From Methanolobus sp. UBA118 (GTDB lineage: Archaea > Halobacteriota > Methanosarcinia > Methanosarcinales > Methanosarcinaceae), in the NCBI GenBank assembly GCA_002508635.1, contig DACO01000051.1:1-11416 (forward strand): a DNA stretch of 11,416 nt, in the 5' to 3' direction. The position numbers and the translations under genes were made by a program. The notes beneath the pieces are model-generated. The model saw nothing but the letters and a program-made list of their open reading frames with translations, was not told the origin of the DNA and did not search any database. Shown here piece after piece: positions 5,527 to 11,416 of this stretch (positions are counted from its first letter, which is position 1; each line of letters opens with the position of its first letter).

Positions 5527-6321
5527 ATGCCGGTAATGACAATATTATCATGCAAGATTTTACAGGATGAGATTATCCATCTGCTTGAGAACGATCCTCA
5601 GATAGATAGCGTTGTTGTCGTTAAAAATAACGAGGAGAAGGAGTTTGCTGCTAAAATGGATAATGTGGGTCTGGACTATGATCTAAAGGATCTGAACGAT
5701 ATTCCTCCAGTCAGCGAAAGAGATGATAGTAAATACACGGTAATGATCTATCTGGTTGAACTTGCACTTCATGAGTTCCCGAAAATACTCCGGGAAGAGA
5801 TATACAAGCTTCTTGAAAAAGTCACTCCGTACTCAGATGGAATACTTCTCTTTTACGGACTGTGTGGCAATGTACTGGACAAGGTTGAAGAAGACTTCAG
5901 GGACCAGGAATCCACATGTCCTGTAAGGATACTCAGAGACGATAAGCGAATAGTTGATGACTGTGTTGGTGCAACCCTCGGTGGCTGTGATGAATACCTT
6001 AAAACCCTTAAAGAATTCAGTGACCAGGGAACTTTTCTTTTCACACCCATGTACGCCCATTCATGGAGAGAGATCATGAGGGTAGACCCGGAAAAACCTG
6101 AAAAGACATTGAAGATGCTCAAAAAAGTGAACGATATTACCGGATATAAGAGAGTGGCTAAGGTGCACACCAATCTGGGATACACCAGCGGATTCGATGA
6201 GAAGGTAGAGGAATTTGCCAGTATATTCGACTTCGAGATACTTGAGATCCAGGGCAACCAGGATGTATTTACAAACTGCTATTCTTCCATGAAAAAAGAA
6301 ATGGGACTGACAGATACTTAG
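5527..6321 (+). CDS. DUF1638 domain-containing protein
   Basis: The 264-residue product looks like a full-length DUF1638 protein, a family of unknown biochemical role found in methanogens and in anaerobic bacteria. Visible family features are the N-terminal strand MTILSC with C9, the segment LLFYGLCGN, and the block DDCVGATLGGCDEYL followed by GTFLFTPMYAHSW. The conserved cysteines in these blocks suggest metal or cofactor handling, but that is inference. From general knowledge, relatives often lie near corrinoid-dependent methyltransferase genes; none is in this window. I chose ATG 5527 (MPVMTILSC): a TTG at 5509 would add six acidic residues and has no ribosome-binding signal, while GATGA just before 5527 is a weak one. 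ATG 5536 is a third option. The protein is soluble, with no signal peptide. Confidence 0.8.
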   Translation: MPVMTILSCKILQDEIIHLLENDPQIDSVVVVKNNEEKEFAAKMDNVGLDYDLKDLNDIPPVSERDDSKYTVMIYLVELALHEFPKILREEIYKLLEKVTPYSDGILLFYGLCGNVLDKVEEDFRDQESTCPVRILRDDKRIVDDCVGATLGGCDEYLKTLKEFSDQGTFLFTPMYAHSWREIMRVDPEKPEKTLKMLKKVNDITGYKRVAKVHTNLGYTSGFDEKVEEFASIFDFEILEIQGNQDVFTNCYSSMKKEMGLTDT

Positions 6322-6347
6322 GCAAACTCATTCCGGTTAATTCACAG

Positions 6348-6377
6348 AATCTGAGAAAAATATATACATAATCTGAG
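6348..6377 (+). promoter_or_regulatory. Putative msrA promoter flanked by direct repeats
   Basis: AAAATATATA (6357-6366) is a TATA-like box. The octamer AATCTGAG occurs on both sides (6348-6355 and 6370-6377), 22 bases apart start to start, about two helical turns. That arrangement would suit a regulator binding one DNA face. Start of transcription would be near 6388. Confidence 0.4.
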
Positions 6378-6460
6378 CAGACTTAGTTTTATCTTAAATT
6401 AAAAAGGCAGAATCGGTTTCAGGACAACACAGTGTTTCTACCGGTTCATAGGGGGATAAT

Positions 6461-6964
6461 ATGAAAACAAAGGAAGAATTATTGAGTGAGGGAAATGAGA
6501 TTGCAACCTTTGCAGCCGGTTGTTTCTGGGGAGTTGAAGCTACATTCAGAAAGGTAAAAGGTGTGAAGTATACACAGGTAGGATACACGGGTGGGGACTA
6601 CGAAAATCCGGGTTACAGGGATGTATGCGGTGGTAAGACCGGTCATGCGGAAGCAGTTGAGGTTATATTTGACCCGGAGGAAGTGTCCTATGAAAAGCTT
6701 CTTGAGCTCTTCTGGGCCATGCATGACCCTACGACACTTAACCGGCAGGGTCCCGACATAGGCTCCCAGTACAGATCGGCAATCTTCTATCACAATGAAG
6801 AACAGAAAAACGCCGCCCTGGCATCCAAGATCAACCAGCAGAAATCCGGGGAGTTTAAGTCAGGAATCGTCACCGAGATAGTCCCGGCAGGAACATTCTA
6901 TCGTGCAGAGGAATACCATCAGCAGTATTTCGAAAAGACCGGAAGAGGAGCTTGTGGGATATAA
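6461..6964 (+). CDS. msrA: Peptide methionine (S)-S-oxide reductase
   Basis: Reduces the S-epimer of methionine sulfoxide in free or protein-bound form, repairing oxidative damage; cytosolic. The 167 residues contain the catalytic motif GCFWG with C21. Other family blocks are GYTGG (41-45), YRDVCGGKTGHAEAVEV (52-68) and GPDIGSQYRSAIF, plus the C-terminal EEYHQQYF. C165 near the C-terminus (GACGI) is placed to act as a resolving cysteine, and C56 lies in the conserved YxxVC block. There is no fused MsrB domain and no signal peptide. GGGGGAT ends three bases before ATG, a strong ribosome-binding site. It appears to be a separate transcription unit with its own promoter. It adjoins a cytochrome b5-like gene, but whether that protein supplies electrons is unknown; thioredoxin is the usual donor. 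Confidence 0.96.
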   Translation: MKTKEELLSEGNEIATFAAGCFWGVEATFRKVKGVKYTQVGYTGGDYENPGYRDVCGGKTGHAEAVEVIFDPEEVSYEKLLELFWAMHDPTTLNRQGPDIGSQYRSAIFYHNEEQKNAALASKINQQKSGEFKSGIVTEIVPAGTFYRAEEYHQQYFEKTGRGACGI

Positions 6965-6971
6965 CTAACAG

Positions 6972-6987
6972 GATAAAGTGATTTATC
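6972..6987. terminator. Weak hairpin after msrA
   Basis: GATAAA (6972-6977) and TTTATC (6982-6987) are perfect complements around a GTGA loop, seven bases after the msrA stop. The stem is short and A-T rich and no good T-tract follows, so termination is only possible. Confidence 0.3.
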
Positions 6988-7022
6988 AGTCAATATCTTT
7001 AAGAAGACGAAAAGCCAGATAC

Positions 7023-7047
7023 TAGCTTAAGTTCTATATAGAAGCTA
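7023..7047 (+). promoter_or_regulatory. Nested palindromes at the putative cytochrome b5-like gene promoter
   Basis: TTCTATATAGAA (7032-7043) is a perfect 12-bp palindrome with a TATA-like core. TAGCTT (7023-7028) and AAGCTA (7042-7047) form a second, wider inverted repeat. If CTATATAG acts as the TATA box, the start would be near 7060 and the leader very short, though it still includes GGTGA at 7061-7065. Confidence 0.35.
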
Positions 7048-7069
7048 ATAACCCTGAGTTGGTGAAGAT

Positions 7070-7306
7070 ATGCAGGAATTCACACTGGAAGAAGTTGCCC
7101 AATATAATGGTAGAGACGGACAAAGAGCCTATGTTGTCTACTCCGGTAAAGTCTATGATGTAACAGACAGCGATTTCTGGGATGACGGAGAGCACATGGG
7201 ACTCCATGAGGCAGGAGCGGACCTTACCGAAAGCCTGGATCTTGAGGCTCCCCATGAAGCAGAGTCACTTGATAGATATCCACTCGTAGGTGTTATCAAA
7301 AAATAA
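7070..7306 (+). CDS. Cytochrome b5-like heme/steroid-binding domain protein
   Basis: A stand-alone 78-residue domain of the cytochrome b5-like superfamily. The N-terminal FTLEEVAQYNGRDGQRAYVV and the GKVYDVTDSDFW strand-turn are characteristic. The segment with H42 and H46 (GEHMGLHEAGADLTESL) and H62 (APHEAESLDRYPLVG) matches the region where true cytochromes b5 place their two heme-ligating histidines. The usual HPGG is absent, as in the small prokaryotic 'predicted heme/steroid-binding' group, so heme binding is plausible but not certain. There is no signal peptide, membrane anchor or CxxC. GGTGA five bases before the ATG supports the start. It could be a small electron carrier or a ligand-binding protein. 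Its stop faces the end of the kinase gene across 60 bases. Confidence 0.85.
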   Translation: MQEFTLEEVAQYNGRDGQRAYVVYSGKVYDVTDSDFWDDGEHMGLHEAGADLTESLDLEAPHEAESLDRYPLVGVIKK

Positions 7307-7366
7307 ATATTCTGAATTCAATCTTTACTTTTCCGGATCACAGGGTTTTGCAGTTCAGATGCTAAA

Positions 7367-10291
7367 CTAATAATTCAGCGGAAGCTCAAGAATAAACGAA
7401 GAACCTTTTCCGGGTTCGCTCTCAACCCTTATTTTGCCGCCATGCATCTCTATATACCTTTTAACTATAGCAAGACCCAGGCCGGTTCCCTCATATGATC
7501 TGTTCAGGGCGGAATCCACCTGTTTGAATGGCTCGAACAGATATTTCTGATCCTCAGAGGGAATACCGATTCCATCGTCTTTTATGATCATATGCAATCT
7601 GGTACCTGACACATGAGCAGATATGCCAATATTACCATCTTCCGGAGTGAACTTGACAGCATTACCTATGATGTTATAAAGTATCTGTTTGAATTTCAGC
7701 CTGTCAGCGTTTATAACAATACCTTCATCAGCTTCCACATTGATCCCAAGGTTTTTCTTATTACCAATAGGTATGAGTGACTTTAACACTTCATCCACAA
7801 CATCGGACACCTTAAACTCTTCAATGTTCAGGCTGGTCATTCCTGCCTCGACCTTGGAAAGATCAAGAATGTCATTAATGATATCCAGTAAATGTCTGCC
7901 ACTGCTGGATATATTTCCTATGTAGCGCTTCTCTTTATCAGTAAACCTTTCCTCATTTAGCTGCAGCATGTCCGAAAAACCGATTATCGCATTCAGAGGA
8001 GTACGGAGTTCATGACTCATATTGGCAAGGAATTCACTCTTTGACTGGTTGGATTCCTCAGCAGCGATCTTGGCCTTCACAAGAGTCTCTTCAACCTTCA
8101 ATCTTACGGAAAGATCATAGAAACTTTCGATCAGGTACTCCTTCTCATGCATTTTGACCGAGACAACAGACTTGACTATGGGTAACTGTTCTCCGTCCCT
8201 TGTGAGGAGGATACGTTCCGATTTGTCTACTTTCTGATTAAGGTCTGCGATCGGGCATTTACCTTTGTCTGCAGGACATACGAAATTGTGACATAGATTG
8301 CCAATTATTTCCTCTTTAGGCAGACCGATGAGTCTTGCAGCAACCGGATTCACATCAACGATCTCTTTTGTGACCGCATCGATCATCATGATACCACTAT
8401 CTACGTTATTGATAATAGTGGTCAGCCTTTCAAGAATCTCCTTCTCCATCGAATCCAAGTGTTTGCGTTCGGTGATATCACGGATTATAGCCACGGCATT
8501 CCAGCTTCCGTCGGAGAGCTTTATTGAAGAAAGTGACAGTTCGATTGGAAACTCAGTGCCATCTTTCCTCCTGGCTTCCAGCTCAAGGGTATGGCCAACT
8601 GCATTACCTTCACCAGTACATACAAATTTATCGAAGTTCTTCCTGAAGTCATTAAGATATCTTTCAGGTGACAACAGTGAGTGGATATCCCTGCCCACTA
8701 CCTCACTTTCCTTATACCCGAAAATACGTGTTGCTGCCTGATTCCAGAAGATGGTCTTGCCTTTACTGTCGATCATGATCATTGCATCGTATGCGAATGT
8801 GGCTATCTTTGAGAACTTCTCTTCACTTACAAGGAGTTCTTTCTCGATCTTCTCACGAATCATAATCTGCTGTTTGAGTTCCTCCTCCCGCTGGATAACT
8901 TCAGTGATCTCATGGAGGATATGCATTCTTCCCGCAACATTCCCTTCCATCACAATCGGGAGAGAGTAAGTTTCAAATGATCTTCCATCTTTGAATTTCA
9001 CCAGAGTTTTGCCTTTAAGGTCTGATCCTCTCATATCATTGATTTTGTCAAGAAGGTCTTCTTTGTTATCAACTAATTCAAGAAAATGAGCCAGCACTTT
9101 AGAGGCATCTCTTTCGAATTGTAATTCAACAGGCAGATCACACATCTGTATATAAGAAGAATTGATCAAAAGTACATGTTGCTCATTATCAACTATTATT
9201 ATTCCATCTACTGTTGTTTCGATGGTCGAGTTCAATAGTAAGGAAGTATCTTCCAGTGAAGAGAGCATCCCGTTTATATTGTCGGCAAGCGTGCTAAGTT
9301 CATCATCACCGCCTATTTCCAGACGAGAACTTAAGTCACCCTGAGACCCGACTGCATTTACGCTCTCACCCAGAAGGTTCAGACGTGAAAACAGGTTTTT
9401 CTTTAATATCAATGAAATTACAAGAGCTACTATAAGGAAAATACCTATAACCAGATAGAAAATCGAATCCATAATACGAAGCCCGCTAGAATAAATATCC
9501 CTGTCCATCTGAGTACGCAGGATCAGAGCAGGGTTCCCGAAAACATCATACATTAAGCCATAACCGGACACAGTTTCGCTATTTTCAGAAACACTTACGG
9601 AATAATTATTGTTGGATACTTCAACTATGTCGTATTCGAGTCTGTCCGGCAGGTCGGTATTCCGGTAATATAGCAGCTCCACGGGAAGCAGGGTGTTTTC
9701 CTCTAAGGACATGATCATGGACTCATCAAGATACCTTCCCATGACCAGGGTACCTTTGATCGGTCCCTGTTTATTGGTCCCTGTCACCGGCCGGGAAGCA
9801 ACTATCATTGGTGATGTTGAAGACATTACCAGACCTGATATGTTTGAATTTGTATCGGAATGCTCCAGAAGATAGCTTTCTGGCTGGAACATATTTACAA
9901 GACCTTGAGGAGGAGCGATACTTTCCTCTTCCTCCAGATCATAGAATTTACTATAGACAATGTTCCCGGAAGAGTCGAAAAAGAACATGAAATTTATGTC
10001 AAGCAGAGAAAAGGTTTCATCCGCAAGATTTGATTCAATATATTCTGAATTATTAGTTTCAATAAAACGGTATGTATCATCCCATGCAGCCCAATCATAG
10101 ACAGTGGTGTCAAGATAGGAGATATCCGACTGTATAGCTCTCTCTATTCTTATGACATTGTCCTCCATTTCCTGTTCTTCTATTTGCTCATAGCCATCAA
10201 GCAACAAATGGTTGACAGTAGCAGTGATCATTAAGAGCATGATCAAAAAAGCCACACCAAGGGTGATCATTGTTTTATTATAAACCTTCAT
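7367..10291 (-). CDS. Membrane sensor histidine kinase: CHASE4-HAMP-PAS-PAS-PAS-HisKA-HATPase
   Basis: A 974-residue receptor kinase. TM1 (about 8-31) and TM2 (about 274-297) bracket an extracellular CHASE4-type sensor with the hallmark YDWAAWDDTYRF (65-76). HAMP follows (about 298-350), then three PAS domains (about 352-465, 488-610, 617-732). The phosphoacceptor is H760 in MSHELRTPLN. The ATPase domain has N-box N877, G1 DDGIGIP (905-911) and G2 GTGLGLA (935-941), so it should be catalytically active. PAS3 contains a cysteine cluster C667-H668...C672-P...C679-P that could bind metal or sense redox. No receiver domain is fused, and no response regulator gene is adjacent. The start is supported by GGTGGA three bases before ATG on the minus strand. 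Ligand unknown; CHASE4 ligands are generally undefined. Confidence 0.95.
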   Translation of the reverse strand: MKVYNKTMITLGVAFLIMLLMITATVNHLLLDGYEQIEEQEMEDNVIRIERAIQSDISYLDTTVYDWAAWDDTYRFIETNNSEYIESNLADETFSLLDINFMFFFDSSGNIVYSKFYDLEEEESIAPPQGLVNMFQPESYLLEHSDTNSNISGLVMSSTSPMIVASRPVTGTNKQGPIKGTLVMGRYLDESMIMSLEENTLLPVELLYYRNTDLPDRLEYDIVEVSNNNYSVSVSENSETVSGYGLMYDVFGNPALILRTQMDRDIYSSGLRIMDSIFYLVIGIFLIVALVISLILKKNLFSRLNLLGESVNAVGSQGDLSSRLEIGGDDELSTLADNINGMLSSLEDTSLLLNSTIETTVDGIIIVDNEQHVLLINSSYIQMCDLPVELQFERDASKVLAHFLELVDNKEDLLDKINDMRGSDLKGKTLVKFKDGRSFETYSLPIVMEGNVAGRMHILHEITEVIQREEELKQQIMIREKIEKELLVSEEKFSKIATFAYDAMIMIDSKGKTIFWNQAATRIFGYKESEVVGRDIHSLLSPERYLNDFRKNFDKFVCTGEGNAVGHTLELEARRKDGTEFPIELSLSSIKLSDGSWNAVAIIRDITERKHLDSMEKEILERLTTIINNVDSGIMMIDAVTKEIVDVNPVAARLIGLPKEEIIGNLCHNFVCPADKGKCPIADLNQKVDKSERILLTRDGEQLPIVKSVVSVKMHEKEYLIESFYDLSVRLKVEETLVKAKIAAEESNQSKSEFLANMSHELRTPLNAIIGFSDMLQLNEERFTDKEKRYIGNISSSGRHLLDIINDILDLSKVEAGMTSLNIEEFKVSDVVDEVLKSLIPIGNKKNLGINVEADEGIVINADRLKFKQILYNIIGNAVKFTPEDGNIGISAHVSGTRLHMIIKDDGIGIPSEDQKYLFEPFKQVDSALNRSYEGTGLGLAIVKRYIEMHGGKIRVESEPGKGSSFILELPLNY

Positions 10292-10332
10292 GGATCCACC
10301 ACAGGATGTTTAAGTTGCCAAAATTAACTTGC

Positions 10333-10346
10333 GATAATAAGATTTT
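10333..10346 (-). promoter_or_regulatory. Possible kinase promoter
   Basis: On the minus strand AAAATCTTATTATC, about 50 bases before the kinase ATG, is a loose TATA-like match. The predicted leader would be about 20-25 bases and contain GGTGGA. The remainder of the 10292-10566 gap is AT-rich (notably 10430-10470) and holds the ribL promoter region and a short ORF. Confidence 0.25.
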
Positions 10347-10447
10347 CTGAGTTTTGCGTTTTTAAGAGTCGATGCTGGCCGGGCAAGATTATTTTTCCGG
10401 GACGAATAAACCATGTAGCATATTATTTGATATAGGATATATATAAA

Positions 10448-10462
10448 AATATAGCATATATA
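10448..10462 (+). repeat. Second copy of AATATAGCATATATA
   Basis: Exact copy of the 15-mer at 5227-5241, lying in a very AT-rich stretch. As a TATA-like box it would place transcription start near the ATG of the 29-codon ORF at 10484. It may therefore be a promoter for that ORF and ribL. Confidence 0.4.
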
Positions 10463-10483
10463 TTAACTTCCGCCATAATATAC

Positions 10484-10573
10484 ATGTCAGAAATTATATT
10501 CAAACCAGAGGAGCTAGGTTTATTTATAATAGCCTTGTATAGCATCAATCGAACAGGTGATATTTTTTGGTAA
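10484..10573 (+). CDS. Possible 29-residue upstream ORF overlapping ribL
   Basis: The ORF begins MSEIIFKPEELG and ends RTGDIFW, with a stop at 10571-10573, seven bases into ribL in another frame. It has no Shine-Dalgarno sequence, but the TATA-like 15-mer ends 21 bases upstream, so a leaderless or nearly leaderless transcript could start on its ATG. It could be a leader peptide whose translation feeds ribosomes to the weak TTG start of ribL, or chance. The GGTGAT ribosome-binding site of ribL lies inside it. Confidence 0.25.
   Translation: MSEIIFKPEELGLFIIALYSINRTGDIFW
10518..10533 (+). promoter_or_regulatory. Alternative ribL promoter
   Basis: GTTTATTTATAATAGC contains a TATA-like core centred about 25 bases before GGTGAT (10556-10561). 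It would give a very short leader to ribL. It competes with the 15-mer at 10448-10462 as the ribL promoter. Confidence 0.35.
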
Positions 10574-11007
10574 GGGTACTCGCTACAGGAACATTCGATC
10601 TGCTTCATCCGGGCCATATATTCTATCTCACTAAAGCAAAAGAGCTCGGGGATGAGCTGTACGTAATAGTTGCCAGAAAATCAATGGTCAAGCATAAGCC
10701 AAAGCCTGTCATCCCTGACGAACAACGGGTAAGTATGGTAGGCTCACTTGCTGTGGTTGACAAAGCTGTACCGGGAAGCGAGTCTGACATATTCGAGCCA
10801 ATAAGAGAAATAAAACCTGATATCATCGCCATTGGATATGACCAGACGTTCGATATCGGAGAACTTCAAAAGCAACTTCGAGAGCGTGGACTCCATGCCC
10901 GGGTTGTGCGTGTAAAGGATTCCAGAACCTGTCCGCTATGCAGTACAGGAAAAATAATAAAAAAGATAATTGAACGTTGCGAACAGGAATCTCCTGAAAA
11001 TGAATAA
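10567..11007 (+). CDS. ribL: FAD synthetase (archaeal RibL-type nucleotidyltransferase)
   Basis: Adenylylates FMN to FAD; cytosolic. The 146 residues form a cytidylyltransferase-like Rossmann domain with TGTFDLLHPGH (7-17) containing the HxGH nucleotide-binding motif. LGDELYVIVAR (27-37) and the GYDQTFD segment follow the RibL pattern. C122 and C125 (CPLC) and C138 lie in the C-terminal part. The M. jannaschii enzyme is known to need conserved C-terminal cysteines and to be air-sensitive, which fits. The start is TTG: an in-frame stop at 10558-10560 leaves no room for another, and GGTGAT ends five bases before it. A glycerol-phosphate cytidylyltransferase is the main alternative, but the length and cysteines favour RibL. 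The stop lies four bases from the convergent aminotransferase stop. Confidence 0.9.
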   Translation: MVRVLATGTFDLLHPGHIFYLTKAKELGDELYVIVARKSMVKHKPKPVIPDEQRVSMVGSLAVVDKAVPGSESDIFEPIREIKPDIIAIGYDQTFDIGELQKQLRERGLHARVVRVKDSRTCPLCSTGKIIKKIIERCEQESPENE

Positions 11008-11011
11008 GCAA

Positions 11012-11416
11012 TCAGGTGAGTGCGGATTCTATCCGCGAAAGTCCTTCTTTTATCCTTTCTTTTGATGCTGCATAGGATATCCTTATGAAATCCCTGCCAC
11101 TCTCACCGAATGCAGAACCGGGAGTTACTGCAACATGTGCATCCACAAGCAGCTTTTCCGAAATCTCATCACCGTTGCCGAACTCGCTTACATCTGCAAA
11201 TGCATAGAATGCACCACCTGGTGTCTGACACTTGATACCTATATCATTCAGGCCTTTCACCAGGATATCACGTCTTGCCTTGAACTTATTAACCATCTCA
11301 GTTACAGGTTCCTGCGGACCCTGCAAAGCTTCCAGACCTCCATATTGAACAAAGCTTGTTGCGCTGCTTACTGAATGGGACTGTATCTTTAGCATTCCCT
11401 GGAAGATATCCGGTCT
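11012..11416 (-). CDS. Class I/II aminotransferase, C-terminal part (aspartate aminotransferase-like)
   Basis: PLP-dependent transaminase cut by the window edge. Only the C-terminal 134 residues are visible, beginning RPDIFQGMLKIQSHSVSS and open to the last base, so the N-terminal two-thirds including the PLP lysine lies outside. MLKIQSHSVSS just downstream of the PLP-lysine region, PGGAFYAFADVS, and FIRISYAAS with the carboxylate-binding arginine (DFIRISY) are family hallmarks of archaeal and bacterial aspartate aminotransferase-like enzymes of subgroup I-gamma type. Substrate cannot be fixed from this part. The internal ATG at 11395 is not the start, because the homology continues through it. 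The gene converges on ribL with four bases between the stops. Confidence 0.92.
   Translation of the reverse strand, partial: RPDIFQGMLKIQSHSVSSATSFVQYGGLEALQGPQEPVTEMVNKFKARRDILVKGLNDIGIKCQTPGGAFYAFADVSEFGNGDEISEKLLVDAHVAVTPGSAFGESGRDFIRISYAASKERIKEGLSRIESALT

Noticed and set aside
5204..5551. 115-codon minus-strand ORF
   Set aside because: Antisense to the small membrane protein gene and across two promoter regions; composition looks like the reverse of a hydrophobic gene.
5853..6257. 134-codon minus-strand ORF
   Set aside because: Shadow of the DUF1638 gene; serine-rich antisense translation with no domain.
8298..8741. 147-codon plus-strand ORF and similar ones within 7689-9990
   Set aside because: Shadows of the kinase gene, serine/isoleucine rich, without ribosome-binding sites or recognisable domains.
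10423..10617. 64-codon minus-strand ORF before ribL
   Set aside because: Runs through AT-rich promoter sequence and antisense to ribL; no domain.

Overview
The window looks like a stretch of a euryarchaeal methanogen chromosome, most likely from the Methanosarcinaceae and probably a salt-adapted methylotroph. This is inferred from gene content: a pyruvoyl-dependent arginine decarboxylase, a DUF1638 protein, an archaeal RibL-type FAD synthetase, a CHASE4/multi-PAS histidine kinase, acidic lipoproteins and an Opu-type glycine betaine importer. Translation signals are archaeal. Most genes carry a piece of the GGAGGTGAT Shine-Dalgarno (SD) sequence, and spacers are AT-rich with TATA-like boxes. 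No rRNA, tRNA, CRISPR array, insertion sequence or phage gene was seen.

Layout. (1) 1-543: pdaD, making agmatine for polyamine synthesis. (2) 544-885: a 342-base gene-free spacer with a T-rich terminator, a 9-bp inverted repeat, a TATA box and a structured leader. (3) 886-3947: an opuA-type operon (ATPase with CBS domains, permease, lipoprotein binding protein) for glycine betaine uptake. The ATPase apparently starts at a rare ATT codon, or else is interrupted by a one-base error in an A-tract. (4) 4214-4492: a very acidic 92-residue lipoprotein with five N-glycosylation sequons, whose upstream region shares a 9-nt motif with the betaine operon leader. (5) 4630-5127 (minus strand): a GNAT acetyltransferase like spermidine/spermine acetyltransferase. 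(6) 5271-5444: a 57-residue two-helix membrane protein. (7) 5527-6321: a DUF1638 protein. (8) 6461-6964: msrA. (9) 7070-7306: a single-domain cytochrome b5-like protein. (10) 7367-10291 (minus): a 974-residue membrane histidine kinase with no adjacent response regulator. (11) 10567-11007: ribL with a TTG start. (12) 11012-11416 (minus): the C-terminal part of a class I aminotransferase cut by the window edge.

How it fits together. The dominant theme is stress handling. Betaine import deals with osmotic stress, and the tandem CBS domains are the likely osmosensor. MsrA repairs oxidised methionine. Polyamine metabolism is represented by PdaD and possibly the acetyltransferase. A large envelope sensor kinase adds signalling. 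Apart from the opuA operon the genes appear to be separate transcription units. I see no multi-gene defence island or wholly new system. The most unusual points are the opuAA start and its structured leader, the acidic lipoprotein with its shared upstream motif, the cysteine-bearing PAS domain in the kinase, and two overlooked small ORFs.
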